NCBI GenBank assembly: GCA_934047225.1
Contig: CAKOHE010000089.1
Coordinates: forward strand, 524,501 to 588,500
DNA: 64,000 nt
From: Ypsolopha sequella
Lineage: Eukaryota; Arthropoda; Insecta; Lepidoptera; Ypsolophidae
Direction: 5' to 3'
Within the stretch, counting starts at the first letter, position 1, and the number at the start of each line of letters is the position of its first letter. Shown here piece after piece: positions 13,433 through 24,878 of the stretch. The position numbers and the translations under genes are program-made. The notes below the pieces were generated by a model that searched no databases, was not told the origin of the DNA, and worked only from the letters and a program-made list of their open reading frames with translations.

Positions 13433-13646
13433 TTTAAATAAGGTGATGTTGTTTATGTTGAACAAGAACGAACACGATTGAGTAAACTAGACCCACGATG
13501 TACTGGGCTTTTTATTACAGGAAAATGTATGAAGAAAGAAAGATACAAAGGCAAAAATTTACAAAAATAAACATTATAAACTGTACCTAAGAAAGGTTAT
13601 GGAATAGAGAGGCTGGCAAAATGTTAAGGCCGTGATAGCCAGAAAA

Positions 13647-16268
13647 GTAGTACGCTGAAAACGCAGATTAATAGCGCAGGCGACTACAATATTAAAGTAG
13701 TACGCTGAAACCGCAGATTAATAGCGCAGGCGACTAGAATATTAAAGTAGTACGCTGAAAACGCAGATTAATAGCGCAGGCGACTACAATATTATAGTAG
13801 TATGCTGAGACCGCAGAATAAAAGCGTAGGCGACTACAATATTATAGTAGTGTGCTGAGACCGCAGAATAAAAGCGTAGGCGACTACAATATTATAGTAG
13901 TGTGCTGAGACCGCAGAATAAAAGCGTAGGTGACTACAATATTATAGTAGTGTGCTGAGACCGCAGAATAAAAGCGTAGGCGACTACAATATTATAGTAG
14001 TGTGCTGAGACCGCAGAATAAAAGCGTAGGTGACTACAATATTATAGTAGTGTGCTGAGACCGCAGAATAAAAGCGTAGGCGACTACAATATTATAGTAG
14101 TGTGCTGAGACCGCAGAATAAAAGCGTAGGCGACTACAATATTATAGTAGTGTGCTGAGACCGCAGAATAAAAGCGTAGGCGACTACAATATTATAGTAG
14201 TGTGCTGAGACCGCAGAATAAAAGCGTAGGTGACTACAATATTATAGTAGTGTGCTGAGACCGCAGAATAAAAGCGTAGGCGACTACAATATTATAGTAG
14301 TGTGCTGAGACCGCAGAATAAAAGCGTAGGCGACTACAATATTATAGTAGTGTGCTGAGACCGCAGAATAAAAGCGTAGGTGACTACAATATTATAGTAG
14401 TGTGCTGAGACCGCAGAATAAAAGCGTAGGCGACTACAATATTATAGTAGTGTGCTGAGACCGCAGAATAAAAGCGTAGGCGACTACAATATTATAGTAG
14501 TGTGCTGAGACCGCAGAATAAAAGCGTAGGTGACTACAATATTATAGTAGTGTGCTGAGACCGCAGAATAAAAGCGTAGGCGACTACAATATTATAGTAG
14601 TGTGCTGAAACCGCAGAATAAAAGCGTAGGCGACTACAATATTATAGTAGTGTGCTGAGACCGCAGAATAAAAGCGTAGGTGACTACAATATTATAGTAG
14701 TGTGCTGAGACCGCAGAATAAAAGCGTAGGTGACTACAATATTATAGTAGTGTGCTGAGACCGAAGAATAAAAGCGTAAGCGACTACAATATTATAGTAG
14801 TGTGCTGAGACCGCAGAATAAAAGCGTAGGCGACTACAATATTATAGTAGTGTGCTGAGACCGCAGAATAAAAGCGTAGGTGACTACAATATTATAGTAG
14901 TGTGCTGAGACCGCAGAATAAAAGCGTAGGCGACTACAATATTATAGTAGTGTGCTGAGACCGCAGAATAAAAGCGTAGGCGACTACAATATTATAGTAG
15001 TGTGCTGAGACCGCAGAATAAAAGCGTAGGTGACTACAATATTATAGTAGTGTGCTGAGACCGCAGAATAAAAGCGTAGGCGACTACAATATTATAGTAG
15101 TGTGCTGAGACCGCAGAATAAAAGCGTAGGCGACTACAATATTATAGTAGTGTGCTGAGACCGCAGAATAAAAGCGTAGGCGACTACAATATTATAGTAG
15201 TGTGCTGAGACCGCAGAATAAAAGCGTAGGTGACTACAATATTATAGTAGTGTGCTGAGACCGCAGAATAAAAGCGTAGGCGACTACAATATTATAGTAG
15301 TGTGCTGAGACCGCAGAATAAAAGCGTAGGCGACTACAATATTATAGTAGTGTGCTGAGACCGCAGAATAAAAGCGTAGGTGACTACAATATTATAGTAG
15401 TGTGCTGAGACCGCAGAATAAAAGCGTAGGCGACTACAATATTATAGTAGTGTGCTGAGACCGCAGAATAAAAGCGTAGGCGACTACAATATTATAGTAG
15501 TGTGCTGAGACCGCAGAATAAAAGCGTAGGTGACTACAATATTATAGTAGTGTGCTGAGACCGCAGAATAAAAGCGTAGGCGACTACAATATTATAGTAG
15601 TGTGCTGAGACCGCAGAATAAAAGCGTAGGCGACTACAATATTATAGTAGTGTGCTGAGACCGCAGAATAAAAGCGTAGGTGACTACAATATTATAGTAG
15701 TGTGCTGAGACCGCAGAATAAAAGCGTAGGTGACTACAATATTATAGCAGTGTGCTGAGACCGAAGAATAAAAGCGTAGGCGACTACAATATTATAGTAG
15801 TGTGCTGAGACCGCAGAATAAAAGCGTAGGCGACTACAATATTATAGTAGTGTGCTGAGACCGCAGAATAAAAGCGTAGGTGACTACAATATTATAGTAG
15901 TGTGCTGAGACCGCAGAATAAAAGCGTAGGCGACTACAATATTATAGTAGTGTGCTGAGACCGCAGAATAAAAGCGTAGGCGACTACAATATTATAGTAG
16001 TGTGCTGAGACCGCAGAATAAAAGCGTAGGTGACTACAATATTATAGTAGTGTGCTGAGACCGCAGAATAAAAGCGTAGGCGACTACAATATTATAGTAG
16101 TGTGCTGAGACCGCAGAATAAAAGCGTAGGCGACTACAATATTATAGTAGTGTGCTGAGACCGCAGAATAAAAGCGTAGGCGACTACAATATTATAGTAG
16201 TGTGCTGAGACCGCAGAATAAAAGCGTAGGTGACTACAATATTATAGTAATGTGCTGAGACCGCAGAT
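13647..16268 (+). repeat. 50-bp satellite array (about 52 units) with higher-order structure
   Basis: Unit: gtagtgtgctgagaccgcag, aataaaagcgtagg, (c/t)gactacaatattata. The first three or four units are diverged (acgctgaaa, gattaatagcgcagg) and the rest nearly identical. A C/T site before gactac follows a C-C-T pattern (150-bp period) with interruptions, and rarer variants recur at exactly 1000 bp. Each unit carries a small hairpin, ctac-aatattata-gtag. It occupies the pol-to-3'LTR interval of the LTR element. Confidence 0.95.
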
Positions 16269-16483
16269 AAATAACTGTAAAACAAAAGAAAATACACTCG
16301 AGGAACTGCATCTGGCAGTTCCTATAAAAAAGGGACACAAAAAAAATTGGGTTGTTGACCTCACCTAATGGCAACAGACAAGTGTTCATCTAGATGTGTT
16401 TCGAGTACTTTTGTTTTAATGTTTTTCTAGTTTCAGGTAAAAGAGAAAAAGCTTCGAGAGCAAAGCTTGGGGCAGGAAGGCCG

Positions 16484-16620
16484 TGTTAGCCGTTGTTTAT
16501 ATTAACAAAAATATACCTATAGATATAGATGGTATAATATGAGCTAAGGCTCAAGGCATGGCAAGGCATGTGGAGCCTTGAGTACCTGACGCGTTTTATT
16601 TAATATCCTTTCTTCTATCA
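16484..16620 (+). repeat. 3' LTR (137 bp)
   Basis: Partner of 9815-9968; preceded by a polypurine-like tract and followed by the CGCG duplication. Confidence 0.7.
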
Positions 16621-17012
16621 CGCGCGTTGCATGAAAAGTACCTTCGAGGAAAAAATTATATGATTCGTTAAGTTTATCGTTGAATCTGCTTGTTATAGTT
16701 TATTGATTTTGTTGCTTTTATTTGTTATTTTGTTGATTTAGTTTGTTAAAGTTTATTGTTGTTGTTATGCCTCGCGAACGTTATAGCATTTTAAGGCGAC
16801 GATGTAGGAAAATTGTGTTTATATTAATTCGTTTTATTTACATTGTTAAGATTGCACTAAAATAATAAATAAATAATTAAATAGGTAGGTACAACAAGTA
16901 AACCTTCCCACTTTTAATAATCAACCGTTGATATTATTGTTTAGGTACAGTCACCTGCGCAAGCTTGCACTCGTATCTCATTCAGAGGCGACTAAAAGAT
17001 TGGCGCGCACTG

Positions 17013-18435
17013 TACAAAAATATCGAATGGCTCCTTCGATCATACATACACAATAATATATGATCGAAGAATGGCTCATTATATGAATTCAACAAAAAAC
17101 AAACAACGTAAACGGAGAACGAACCAGCCATAAAGTTGCAATTTAATCAACCACCCGAATTCATACTGGAGATTCGGGTAGTGATGAAAGAAAGAAAGAA
17201 AGAAACGAAAGAAAATGAAATTTTTTCGTCACAAATAAAAACACGGAAAAGTCTTAGAATAAAAATAACTTTAAAAACTAAACTTACAAGAAAACAATTA
17301 AATTATTATAACATACTACAAAATGTGACGAAAAGGAGCAGACTCAGCATCTGCTGTGAGCTGTCGAGCAGCAACACAGCTCTGTGGTTTTCGGCCTATC
17401 CCTTTAAATGCACTAAACATAAACATTTTGCGGGTAGCTAGTACACCATCATCAATAAATAAATATAAATCAATTAAATCGGTTCAATGATCCTTTTTTT
17501 AAATCATAATTTTTTTTTGTTCCCGCACGTACTGGACGAGTTCAAATACAATTCTTAGTATAGGCAGTACGGGAGCAAAAAATATTTTTTTTCATATTTC
17601 ACCCAAAACATTGTTCCTTAGTAATTGAGTATCCATCATGAATTCGGGCGATTGATTCAATTTCACCATATACCAGGTGTAAACAGACTACCTTTAATGA
17701 AACCACATATTCAGACAGAATAAAAGCGTCGCAGATTTCGGTTTGCGGCATTACGCTGAGTCGGAGCCTTTTTCTCTTTGCCGCGACACTCATACCACTA
17801 GGATAAATTTAAGTTACTTTCTTTTTGTGTTTTAACTTTATTATTTTTTTTTCTTTTATTTAAGTTCTACTTTGTTTTTTGTATGTATGTGTCGTGTTTT
17901 TGGGAAATAAATGTTATATCTATCGGCGCGACTTTGCTGTTGCGTTCATCTGCCGCAAGATGTCTCTACGCGACACTATATGACGTTGCTTCGATGGGAG
18001 CGAGCCCGGAGAACGAACTGTTGTAAAACTTGTCCTCAAGATGTCGCTACTCGCTGCTCAGTATTTTATGTACAGTGTAGGCTAAATTTAGGGTTCATTA
18101 ATTCAATATTAATCTAGTAATGTTTCTTGTTGATAATCATTAAGTTTTGAGGCTTTCTATTGTCTGATTATTCACATCACAATGAATTAATCTAAGTTCG
18201 ATCTGCAAATCTTTTCTGTTCATCCGTTTTACGCCGTAGTTTCAATCGTTCCGTAATTTCTTTATTACTAGTAGGAATAGATTAATTAAATAATAGTTTC
18301 TATTGTTTCTAATGACTGTTTAAAATATTGAATTGAATTGTCAGTAAATTGAATCATGATTATTGTAATTGCCAAGATGATGATTTATAAAAAGACACAG
18401 TTTTGTTAGCGTTGAGCGTAGAGGCTAGTTCATGC
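17013..18435. other. No gene recognised
   Basis: Includes an 11-bp hairpin (cttcgatcata at 17032, tatgatcgaag to about 17066) and AT-rich sequence. A small minus-strand frame at 17599-17793 starts with ATG and meets a gta donor-like site, but nothing supports it as a gene. Confidence 0.5.
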
Positions 18436-18439
18436 GGTT

Positions 18440-19380
18440 TCATGACAAGAGCTCTGATTGGTCAAGACAAGACAAATACTCTTTATTGTACACCAAAGTT
18501 AATAAAATAAGGTAAAAGAACAAACTTATGAGAGAAGGTAACAAATGGCGGCCTTATCACTTATAGCGATTTCTTCCAGACAACCTTTGGGTGGAAATTA
18601 ATCGTTGGAAAAAATAACGCGAAGGTGGTGCACAAAATAAACAATAATAATCAAATGGATAGCAAAATACCTAAAATAAATACACAAGTATAACATTGTA
18701 CATACAAATACATATAATACGATAAATATATATACTAATATATAACAAAAATAAATACTATAATACGTAAACCAAAAGTAAATAAATATTAGTGGCAGAA
18801 GTAGGGATTTAACTAACATTTACAAAGAAAGAAAATGATTTTTAAGTAATCTTTTGAAAACAGGCAACGAGGGAGCACGTTTAATAGCGATAGGCAAGTT
18901 ATTCCACAATGTGACAGCTTTAACAGCAAAAGAATTTCCATAAAAAGTTGTAGTGTGAGATGGAATTGCCAAACGCAAATTTTCGGAGGACCGTAGAGTA
19001 CGGTCATGGGTAGAGTGCAGGAATTTAAAGCAATTTTTAAGATATGATGGAGTTGAAGGATTGAACAGTACAGAATAAAGAAGAGAGAGAATGTGGGCGT
19101 CACGCCGAAGGCGAATTGGGAGCCACTGAAGTTGTAACCTAAAATCAGAAATGTGGTCAAACTTACGAAGACCGAAAATGAACCTTATGGCGAAGTTTTG
19201 GAGGCGTTCAAGCTTATTCAGCTGTTCCGAAGTTAAATCTAGATAACAAACGTCTGCATAATCAAGGATGGGCAAAAGAAGGGATGTAGCAAGCGAAATT
19301 TTGGTATCTGTCGGGAGGAGATTTCTGAGTCTTCTCAAGGATCCTGCAGAGGCAAACATCTTCCGGCTAACTTGTTGTAA
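18440..19380 (-). mobile_element. LINE 3' half (CR1/Jockey-like), minus strand
   Basis: On the minus strand: reverse-transcriptase C-terminal coding sequence (see 18820-19359), a 3' UTR, then a ggtgtacaataaagagtattt type end. The same 3' end (acccaaaggttg ... gtacaataaag) is seen on the + strand at 30330-30455, showing a repeated family. The 5' side ends abruptly where the 18-bp array begins. Confidence 0.75.
18820..19359 (-). pseudogene. LINE reverse transcriptase, C-terminal fragment
   Basis: A 179-codon open frame corresponds to the region downstream of the RT catalytic core in non-LTR retrotransposons. Telltale segments are LLLPILDYADVCYLDLT, LNKLERLQNFAIRFIFGL and WLPIRLRRDAHILSLLY, followed by an LWNNLP motif near the end (VTLWNNLPIAIKRAP). 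This thumb-like tail is typical of CR1/Jockey-type ORF2. The endonuclease, the RT palm with its catalytic aspartates and any start codon are missing; the first listed Met is only the first available codon. Upstream the frame runs into satellite sequence. Confidence 0.8.
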
Positions 19381-22300
19381 TGAGTGTAAGCTTCCTACTG
19401 AGTGTAAGCTTCCTACTGAGTGTAAGCTTCCTACTGAGTGTAAGCTTCCTACTGAGTGTAAGCTTCCTACTGACTGTAAGCTTCCTACTGAGTGTAAGCT
19501 TCCTACTGAGTGTAAGCTTCCTACTGAGTGTAAGCTTCCTACTGAGTGTAAGCTTCCTACTGAGTGTAAGCTTCCTACTGAGTGTAAGCTTCCTACTGAG
19601 TGTAAGCTTCCTACTGACTGTAAGCTTCCTACTGACTGTAAGCTTCCTACTGAGTGTAAGCTTCCTACTGAGTGTAAGCTTCCTACTGAGTGTAAGCTTC
19701 CTACTGAGTGTAAGCTTCCTACTGACTGTAAGCTTCCTACTGACTGTAAGCTTCCTACTGAGTGTAAGCTTCCTACTGAGTGTAAGCTTCCTACTGAGTG
19801 TAAGCTTCCTACTGAGTGTAAGCTTCCTACTGAGTGTAAGCTTCCTACTGAGTGTAAGCTTCCTACTGACTGTAAGCTTCCTACTGAGTGTAAGCTTCCT
19901 ACTGAGTTTAAGCTTCCTACTGAGTGTAAGCTTCCTACTGAGTTTAAGCTTCCTACTGAGTTTAAGCTTCCTACTGAGTTTAAGCTTCCTACTGAGTGTA
20001 AGCTTCCTACTGAGTGTAAGCTTCCTACTGAGTGTAAGCTTCCTACTGAGTTTAAGCTTCCTACTGAGTTTAAGCTTCCTACTGAGTGTAAGCTTCCTAC
20101 TGAGTGTAAGCTTCCTACTGAGTGTAAGCTTCCTACTGAGTTTAAGCTTCCTACTGAGTGTAAGCTTCCTACTGACTGTAAGCTTCCTACTGAGTGTAAG
20201 CTTCCTACTGCGTGTAAGCTTCCTACTGAGTTTAAGCTTCCTACTGAGTTTAAGCTTCCTACTGAGTGTAAGCTTCCTACTGAGTTTAAGCTTCCTACTG
20301 AGTGTAAGCTTCCTACTGAGTTTAAGCTTCCTACTGAGTGTAAGCTTCCTACTGAGTTTAAGCTTCCTACTGAGTGTAAGCTTCCTACTGACTGTAAGCT
20401 TCCTACTGAGTGTAAGCTTCCTACTGAGTGTAAGCTTCCTACTGAGTGTAAGCTTCCTACTGAGTGTAAGCTTCCTACTGACTGTAAGCTTCCTACTGAG
20501 TGTAAGCTTCCTACTGAGTGTAAGCTTCCTACTGAGTGTAAGCTTCCTACTGAGTGTAAGCTTCCTACTGACTGTAAGCTTCCTACTGAGTGTAAGCTTC
20601 CTACTGACTGTAAGCTTCCTACTGAGTGTAAGCTTCCTACTGAGTGTAAGCTTCCTACTGACTGTAAGCTTCCTACTGAGTGTAAGCTTCCTACTGACTG
20701 TAAGCTTCCTACTGAGTGTAAGCTTCCTACTGAGTGTAAGCTTCCTACTGACTGTAAGCTTCCTACTGAGTGTAAGCTTCCTACTGAGTGTAAGCTTCCT
20801 ACTGACTGTAAGCTTCCTACTGACTGTAAGCTTCCTACTGACTGTAAGCTTCCTACTGAGTGTAAGCTTCCTACTGCGTGTAAGCTTCCTACTGACCGTA
20901 AGCTTCCTACTGAGTGTAAGCTTCCTACTGAGTGTAAGCTTCCTACTGAGTGTAAGCTTCCTACTGACTGTAAGCTTCCTACTGAGTGTAAGCTTCCTAC
21001 TGATTGTAAGCTTCCTACTGAGTGTAACCTTCCTACTGAGTGTAAGCTTCCTACTGACTGTAAGCTTCCTACTGAGTGTAAGCTTCCTACTGACCGTAAG
21101 CTTCCTACTGAATGTAAGCTTCCTACTGAGTGTAAGCTTCCTACTGACTGTAAGCTTCCTACTGAGTGTAAGCTTCCTACTGAGTGTAAGCTTCCTACTG
21201 AGTGTAAGCTTCCTACTGAGTGTAAGCTTCCTACTGAGTGTAACCTTCCTACTGAGTGTAAGCTTCCTACTGAGTGTAAGCTTCCTACTGACTGTAAGCT
21301 TCCTACTGACTGTAAGCTTCCTACTGAGTGTAAGCTTCCTACTGAGTGTAAGCTTCCTACTGAGTGTAAGCTTCCTACTGAGTGTAAGCTTCCTACTGAC
21401 TGTAAGCTTCCTACTGAGTGTAAGCTTCCTACTGAGTTTAAGCTTCCTACTGAGTGTAAGCTTCCTACTGAGTTTAAGCTTCCTACTGAGTTTAAGCTTC
21501 CTACTGAGTTTAAGCTTCCTACTGAGTGTAAGCTTCCTACTGAGTGTAAGCTTCCTACTGAGTGTAAGCTTCCTACTGAGTTTAAGCTTCCTACTGAGTT
21601 TAAGCTTCCTACTGAGTGTAAGCTTCCTACTGAGTGTAAGCTTCCTACTGAGTGTAAGCTTCCTACTGAGTTTAAGCTTCCTACTGAGTGTAAGCTTCCT
21701 ACTGACTGTAAGCTTCCTACTGAGTGTAAGCTTCCTACTGAGTGTAAGCTTCCTACTGAGTGTAAGCTTCCTACTGACTGTAAGCTTCCTACTGACTGTA
21801 AGCTTCCTACTGAGTGTAAGCTTCCTACTGAGTGTAAGCTTCCTACTGAGTGTAAGCTTCCTACTGACTGTAAGCTTCCTACTGACTGTAAGCTTCCTAC
21901 TGAGTGTAAGCTTCCTACTGAGTGTAAGCTTCCTACTGAGTGTAAGCTTCCTACTGAGTGTAAGCTTCCTACTGAGTGTAAGCTTCCTACTGAGTGTAAG
22001 CTTCCTACTGAGTGTAAGCTTCCTACTGAGTGTAAGCTTCCTACTGAGTGTAAGCTTCCTACTGAGTGTAAGCTTCCTACTGAGTGTAAGCTTCCTACTG
22101 AGTGTAAGCTTCCTACTGAGTGTAAGCTTCCTACTGAGTGTAAGCTTCCTACTGAGTGTAAGCTTCCTACTGAGTGTAAGCTTCCTACTGAGTGTAAGCT
22201 TCCTACTGAGTGTAAGCTTCCTACTGAGTGTAAGCTTCCTACTGAGTGTAAGCTTCCTACTGAGTGTAAGCTTCCTACTGAGTGTAAGCTTCCTACTGAG

Positions 22301-22586
22301 TGTAAGCTTCCTACTGAGTGTAAGCTTCCTACTGAGTGTAAGCTTCCTACTGAGTGTAAGCTTCCTACTGAGTGTAAGCTTCCTACTGAGTGTAAGCTTC
22401 CTACTGAGTGTAAGCTTCCTACTGAGTGTAAGCTTCCTACTGAGTGTAAGCTTCCTACTGAGTGTAAGCTTCCTACTGAGTGTAAGCTTCCTACTGAGTG
22501 TAAGCTTCCTACTGAGTGTAAGCTTCCTACTGACTGTAAGCTTCCTACTGAGTGTAAGCTTCCTACTGAGTGTAAGCTTCCTACTC
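19381..22586 (+). repeat. 18-bp minisatellite array (about 178 units, HindIII site in nearly every unit)
   Basis: Unit TGTAAGCTTCCTACTGAG, with common variants GAC for GAG and TTT for TGT. AAGCTT is present in almost all units; a few read AACCTT (21027, 21241). Two + frames are open for over 1,000 codons only because the unit is 18 bp and lacks stops (repeat ECKLPT or LSVSFL). No silent-substitution bias is seen, so I do not call it a gene. The last 600 bp are almost invariant. Confidence 0.95.
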
Positions 22587-22681
22587 AGTCGCTCGCCTAG
22601 CTTGCCGGGAGTCGTACGCGTTTGACACTGTCGAATTTTTTTTTTTTTTTTTTGCTATCACATATCCGCGTGTCCGGCGAA

Positions 22682-23218
22682 ATGAGCAAGGATCAATTAA
22701 AACCGGGAACCGCCAGGACCAGGAAGGAAAGTCCATCTGGCACCCAAATGGATTTCTTAAAGGATGAATCTAACAGTGATTTTCTAAAAAAGATTCAGTT
22801 TATGCTAGACGAAAAATTCAAACCGACCGAAAAACAGCTGACTAAAATCAGTAAGAAACAAGAAGAAATAAGCAGCAAATATGCCGAAATCATAAAGACG
22901 ATGGAGACATATTCTAATAACTATGATAGCGTCCTGAAGGAATTATCGACTATTAAGACGATGGAGACATATTCTAATAACTATGATAGCGTCCTGAAGG
23001 AATTATCGACTATTAAGACGATGGAGACATATTCTAATAACTATGATAGCGTCCTGAAGGAATTATCGACTATTAAGACTGCTACGACTGAAGTTCCTAC
23101 CATCATCAAGAAGAACCTTATGTTTGAACAACGTATAGTCAATCTTGAATCCAAACTTGATGACGTCAAATTCCATGCGTATCGGAATGAGTGTACCCAC
23201 GAACCTGGATGTCTCTGA
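22682..23218 (+). pseudogene. LINE ORF1, N-terminal part (coiled coil), frameshifted
   Basis: The first ATG in good context (gcgaaATGagc) is at 22682. The protein is polar, with a coiled-coil-like middle (LTKISKKQEEISSKYAEI). A 20-residue block beginning KTMETYSNNYDSVLKELSTI is repeated three times exactly. It ends in a short missense tail because the reading frame shifts near 23190; the continuation is the next feature. ORF1 proteins of CR1/Jockey-like LINEs are RNA-binding chaperones forming RNP particles with the template RNA. A 19-base T run precedes the ATG. Confidence 0.7.
22895..23074 (+). repeat. Three exact 60-bp repeats inside ORF1
   Basis: Copies at 22895-22954, 22955-23014 and 23015-23074 are identical and in frame (20 codons each), lengthening the coiled coil without breaking it. 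Confidence 0.95.
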
Positions 23219-23735
23219 TACCGAATTCGTGCAGCAGCTGATGAAAGTTGTCAACTACACAGGCGAGATCTCCACACTGCAAGTCTATAGGGGACCCCCA
23301 TCCGCGAAGGAGGGCTCACAGAAGCCAGTGATAGTGACTTTTCCTACCCCATTTTCTAGAAATAGCTTCCTAAAATGTGTTAAATCAACAAATCTCGATT
23401 TTGTTAAGCAAGAGCGCAATAGGCTTTGTGTGAATGATGTTGTGAGTGTAAATACCGGTGAGAACAACGAAAGTCAATTGTTTATTTCCGAGCGTTTGTC
23501 TAGCAGGAAAAAAATATTGCTGTACTTGGCTAAGACGGTAAGTAGGCCAAAAAAATATGTTGTCTGGACCAAAAATGGACAAATATATGTCCGTAAATCC
23601 GATGACTCGCAACCAATAAACATTTGGAATGAACTACAAGTAAATATTTATATAATTAGATATAAGTCATTATATATAAGTCATAAATTATATATAAGTC
23701 ATTTTTCATCATTTTTCATTTTCAATAATCTGTGA
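23190..23735 (+). pseudogene. LINE ORF1, C-terminal part (baculovirus FP-like domain)
   Basis: Continues ORF1 in the next frame after a shift near 23190. The segment with TEFVQQLMKVV, then VTFPTPFSRNSFLKCV and KYVVWTKNGQIYVRKSDDS has the layout of the Baculo_FP domain, common in lepidopteran LINE ORF1s: a nucleic-acid-binding fold with a terminal W-T-K/R-N/D-G-x-I-x-V/L-R motif. Native-looking sequence ends near 23640 (NIWNELQ); beyond that the frame runs into low-complexity tataagtcat repeats before a stop. No ATG is needed at the 5' end, as this is a frameshift continuation. Confidence 0.7.
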
Positions 23736-24537
23736 CTCATTGCGCTATTGATAGTAACTATACATATAATATTAGGTTATGTTTCTATTCATAGCTACAA
23801 CTCAATCGTTGGAATATCAGTTATTAACCCAATATTTATCTACCTACATGGAATTAAACCATTGGGTTATCCGACGACTAAATGTAGTAATAATGTGTTT
23901 TGTATGTGTGATGTGTGTTTTATTTGCTTGTACCTAAACTCAAATAATAATAATATGTTTTCAAATATTATAACAATTACAAAAAAGAAAAACATATCGC
24001 CCTTTAGTGACTCTGTGCCTAGTAGTATAGGTATATACTCGTACTTGGTACTTGAGTTTGGGTGTAAAGTTAATATTTTATTTATATGTTTCACTAACTC
24101 TGTCATCAGAAGTAAATTTGCTTGCATACACTTATTTCGTCAACTATACCATTGCATGTTTTATAAATATCAAAATGCAGGCGCTTTACATCTTGACATT
24201 CTTATTATTATTTATTAGCTATAGCTAACCAAGATTATATAGTTTTAGCGCCACCCTTAGTGAATCATCAATGACGGCGGTTAGGCCTATATGAGGCAGC
24301 CCGAATCGCTGTCTCGTTCATTTGCCCTGCGTCCGTCCTACAAGCATAAGCTACGTACCTAGTGTTTGTCGAGTAGAGTAAATTCCGGTCTCGCGAGTCA
24401 TTGTGTGATTGTATCAGTAAAGAGTTGATTCCATGTTTAAAATTAGATAGTCAGTTAGTTTTAGTTTGTTACTCGATTTGTTCCTTTTGTTTGTAAATTT
24501 CTAGATTTGAATAAAATCGAGGTTAGGTTTCTAATTT
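23736..24537. other. LINE inter-ORF or inserted sequence, unassigned
   Basis: About 800 bp of mostly AT-rich sequence between ORF1 and the ORF2 start; 24230-24500 is less AT-rich and might be a separate insertion. Nothing recognisable as a gene. Confidence 0.4.
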
Positions 24538-24777
24538 GTGTTTTTTTTTATTAAGGGAAATTGTTCATGTTTCCTAAAAATAGCTAACCTTGACTCTTTT
24601 AATTTTTCGACACTGGAATCAGGTCCTGAGGACTGTAAAGCATTGCTTCAGCCATATAATAAACTTAAACTCTTTTCTATGAACATACGCAGTATTAATG
24701 CAAACTTTGACCTACTATTAGTGTTATTGTCTCGCTTGGATATCCCATTCGACGTAATCTGTCTTACCGAATGTTAA
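24538..24777 (+). pseudogene. LINE ORF2 start: endonuclease N-terminus, truncated
   Basis: The frame contains LKLFSMNIRSINANFDLL and FDVICLTEC, the first two blocks of the APE-type endonuclease of non-LTR elements (the N-x-R-S metal-binding block and the T-E catalytic block). It stops exactly after T-E-C, where host-like sequence begins. The rest of the endonuclease and all of RT are absent here. It lies downstream of the ORF1 pieces in the same orientation, so all are probably one element. Confidence 0.75.
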
Positions 24778-24878
24778 GCGGCTTTAAAAACATTGTGAAA
24801 GACATTTTATATCTCAATAAATTCACAATTCCATTTCGATAAATGCACTCTCACGTCCGGTGTAAAATATGTACATAC

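Larger units (their letters stand above)
9815..16620 (+). mobile_element. Degenerate Gypsy-like LTR retrotransposon (inner insertion)
   Basis: Direct repeats beginning tgttagccgttgtttatat and ending tttcttctatca bound this segment, with a 4-bp CGCG duplication outside (9811-9814, 16621-16624). A purine-rich tract (ggggcaggaagg) lies just before the right repeat, as expected for a polypurine tract. The interior on the + strand has only scraps of coding sequence: a Gag zinc-knuckle-like GTRGYTAEECW near 11110 and an integrase C-terminal-like LDPRCTGLF near 13485, separated by stops and frameshifts. The 4-bp duplication fits Ty3/Gypsy; the clade is not determinable by eye. Confidence 0.7.
9617..17012. 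mobile_element. TA-flanked MITE with 32-bp TIRs, split by an LTR retrotransposon
   Basis: CAGTGCGCGCCAATCTTTTA and 12 more bases at 9617-9648 recur as an exact reverse complement at 16981-17012. Each end abuts a TA dinucleotide (9615-9616, 17013-17014), as expected for Tc1/mariner-type insertion. Removing the inner retrotransposon (9815-16620 plus one CGCG) leaves a MITE of about 585 bp. No transposase frame remains. The match even extends three bases further out (gta/tac), so the TA pair is part of a 35-bp perfect inverted repeat. Confidence 0.75.

Noticed and set aside
13647..16268. CRISPR-like array of 50-bp units
   Set aside because: There is no unique spacer between repeats; the whole 50-bp unit is repeated, and the context is a eukaryotic retrotransposon.
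17599..17793. Small minus-strand gene starting MSVAAKRKRLRLS
   Set aside because: The start context is fair and a gtagtc site follows, but there is no homology, no second exon and no promoter evidence.
19268..22625. Two overlapping 1,080-1,110-codon frames across the 18-bp array
   Set aside because: They exist only because the unit is a multiple of three without stops; both start at array-edge codons and differ only by residue-changing variants.
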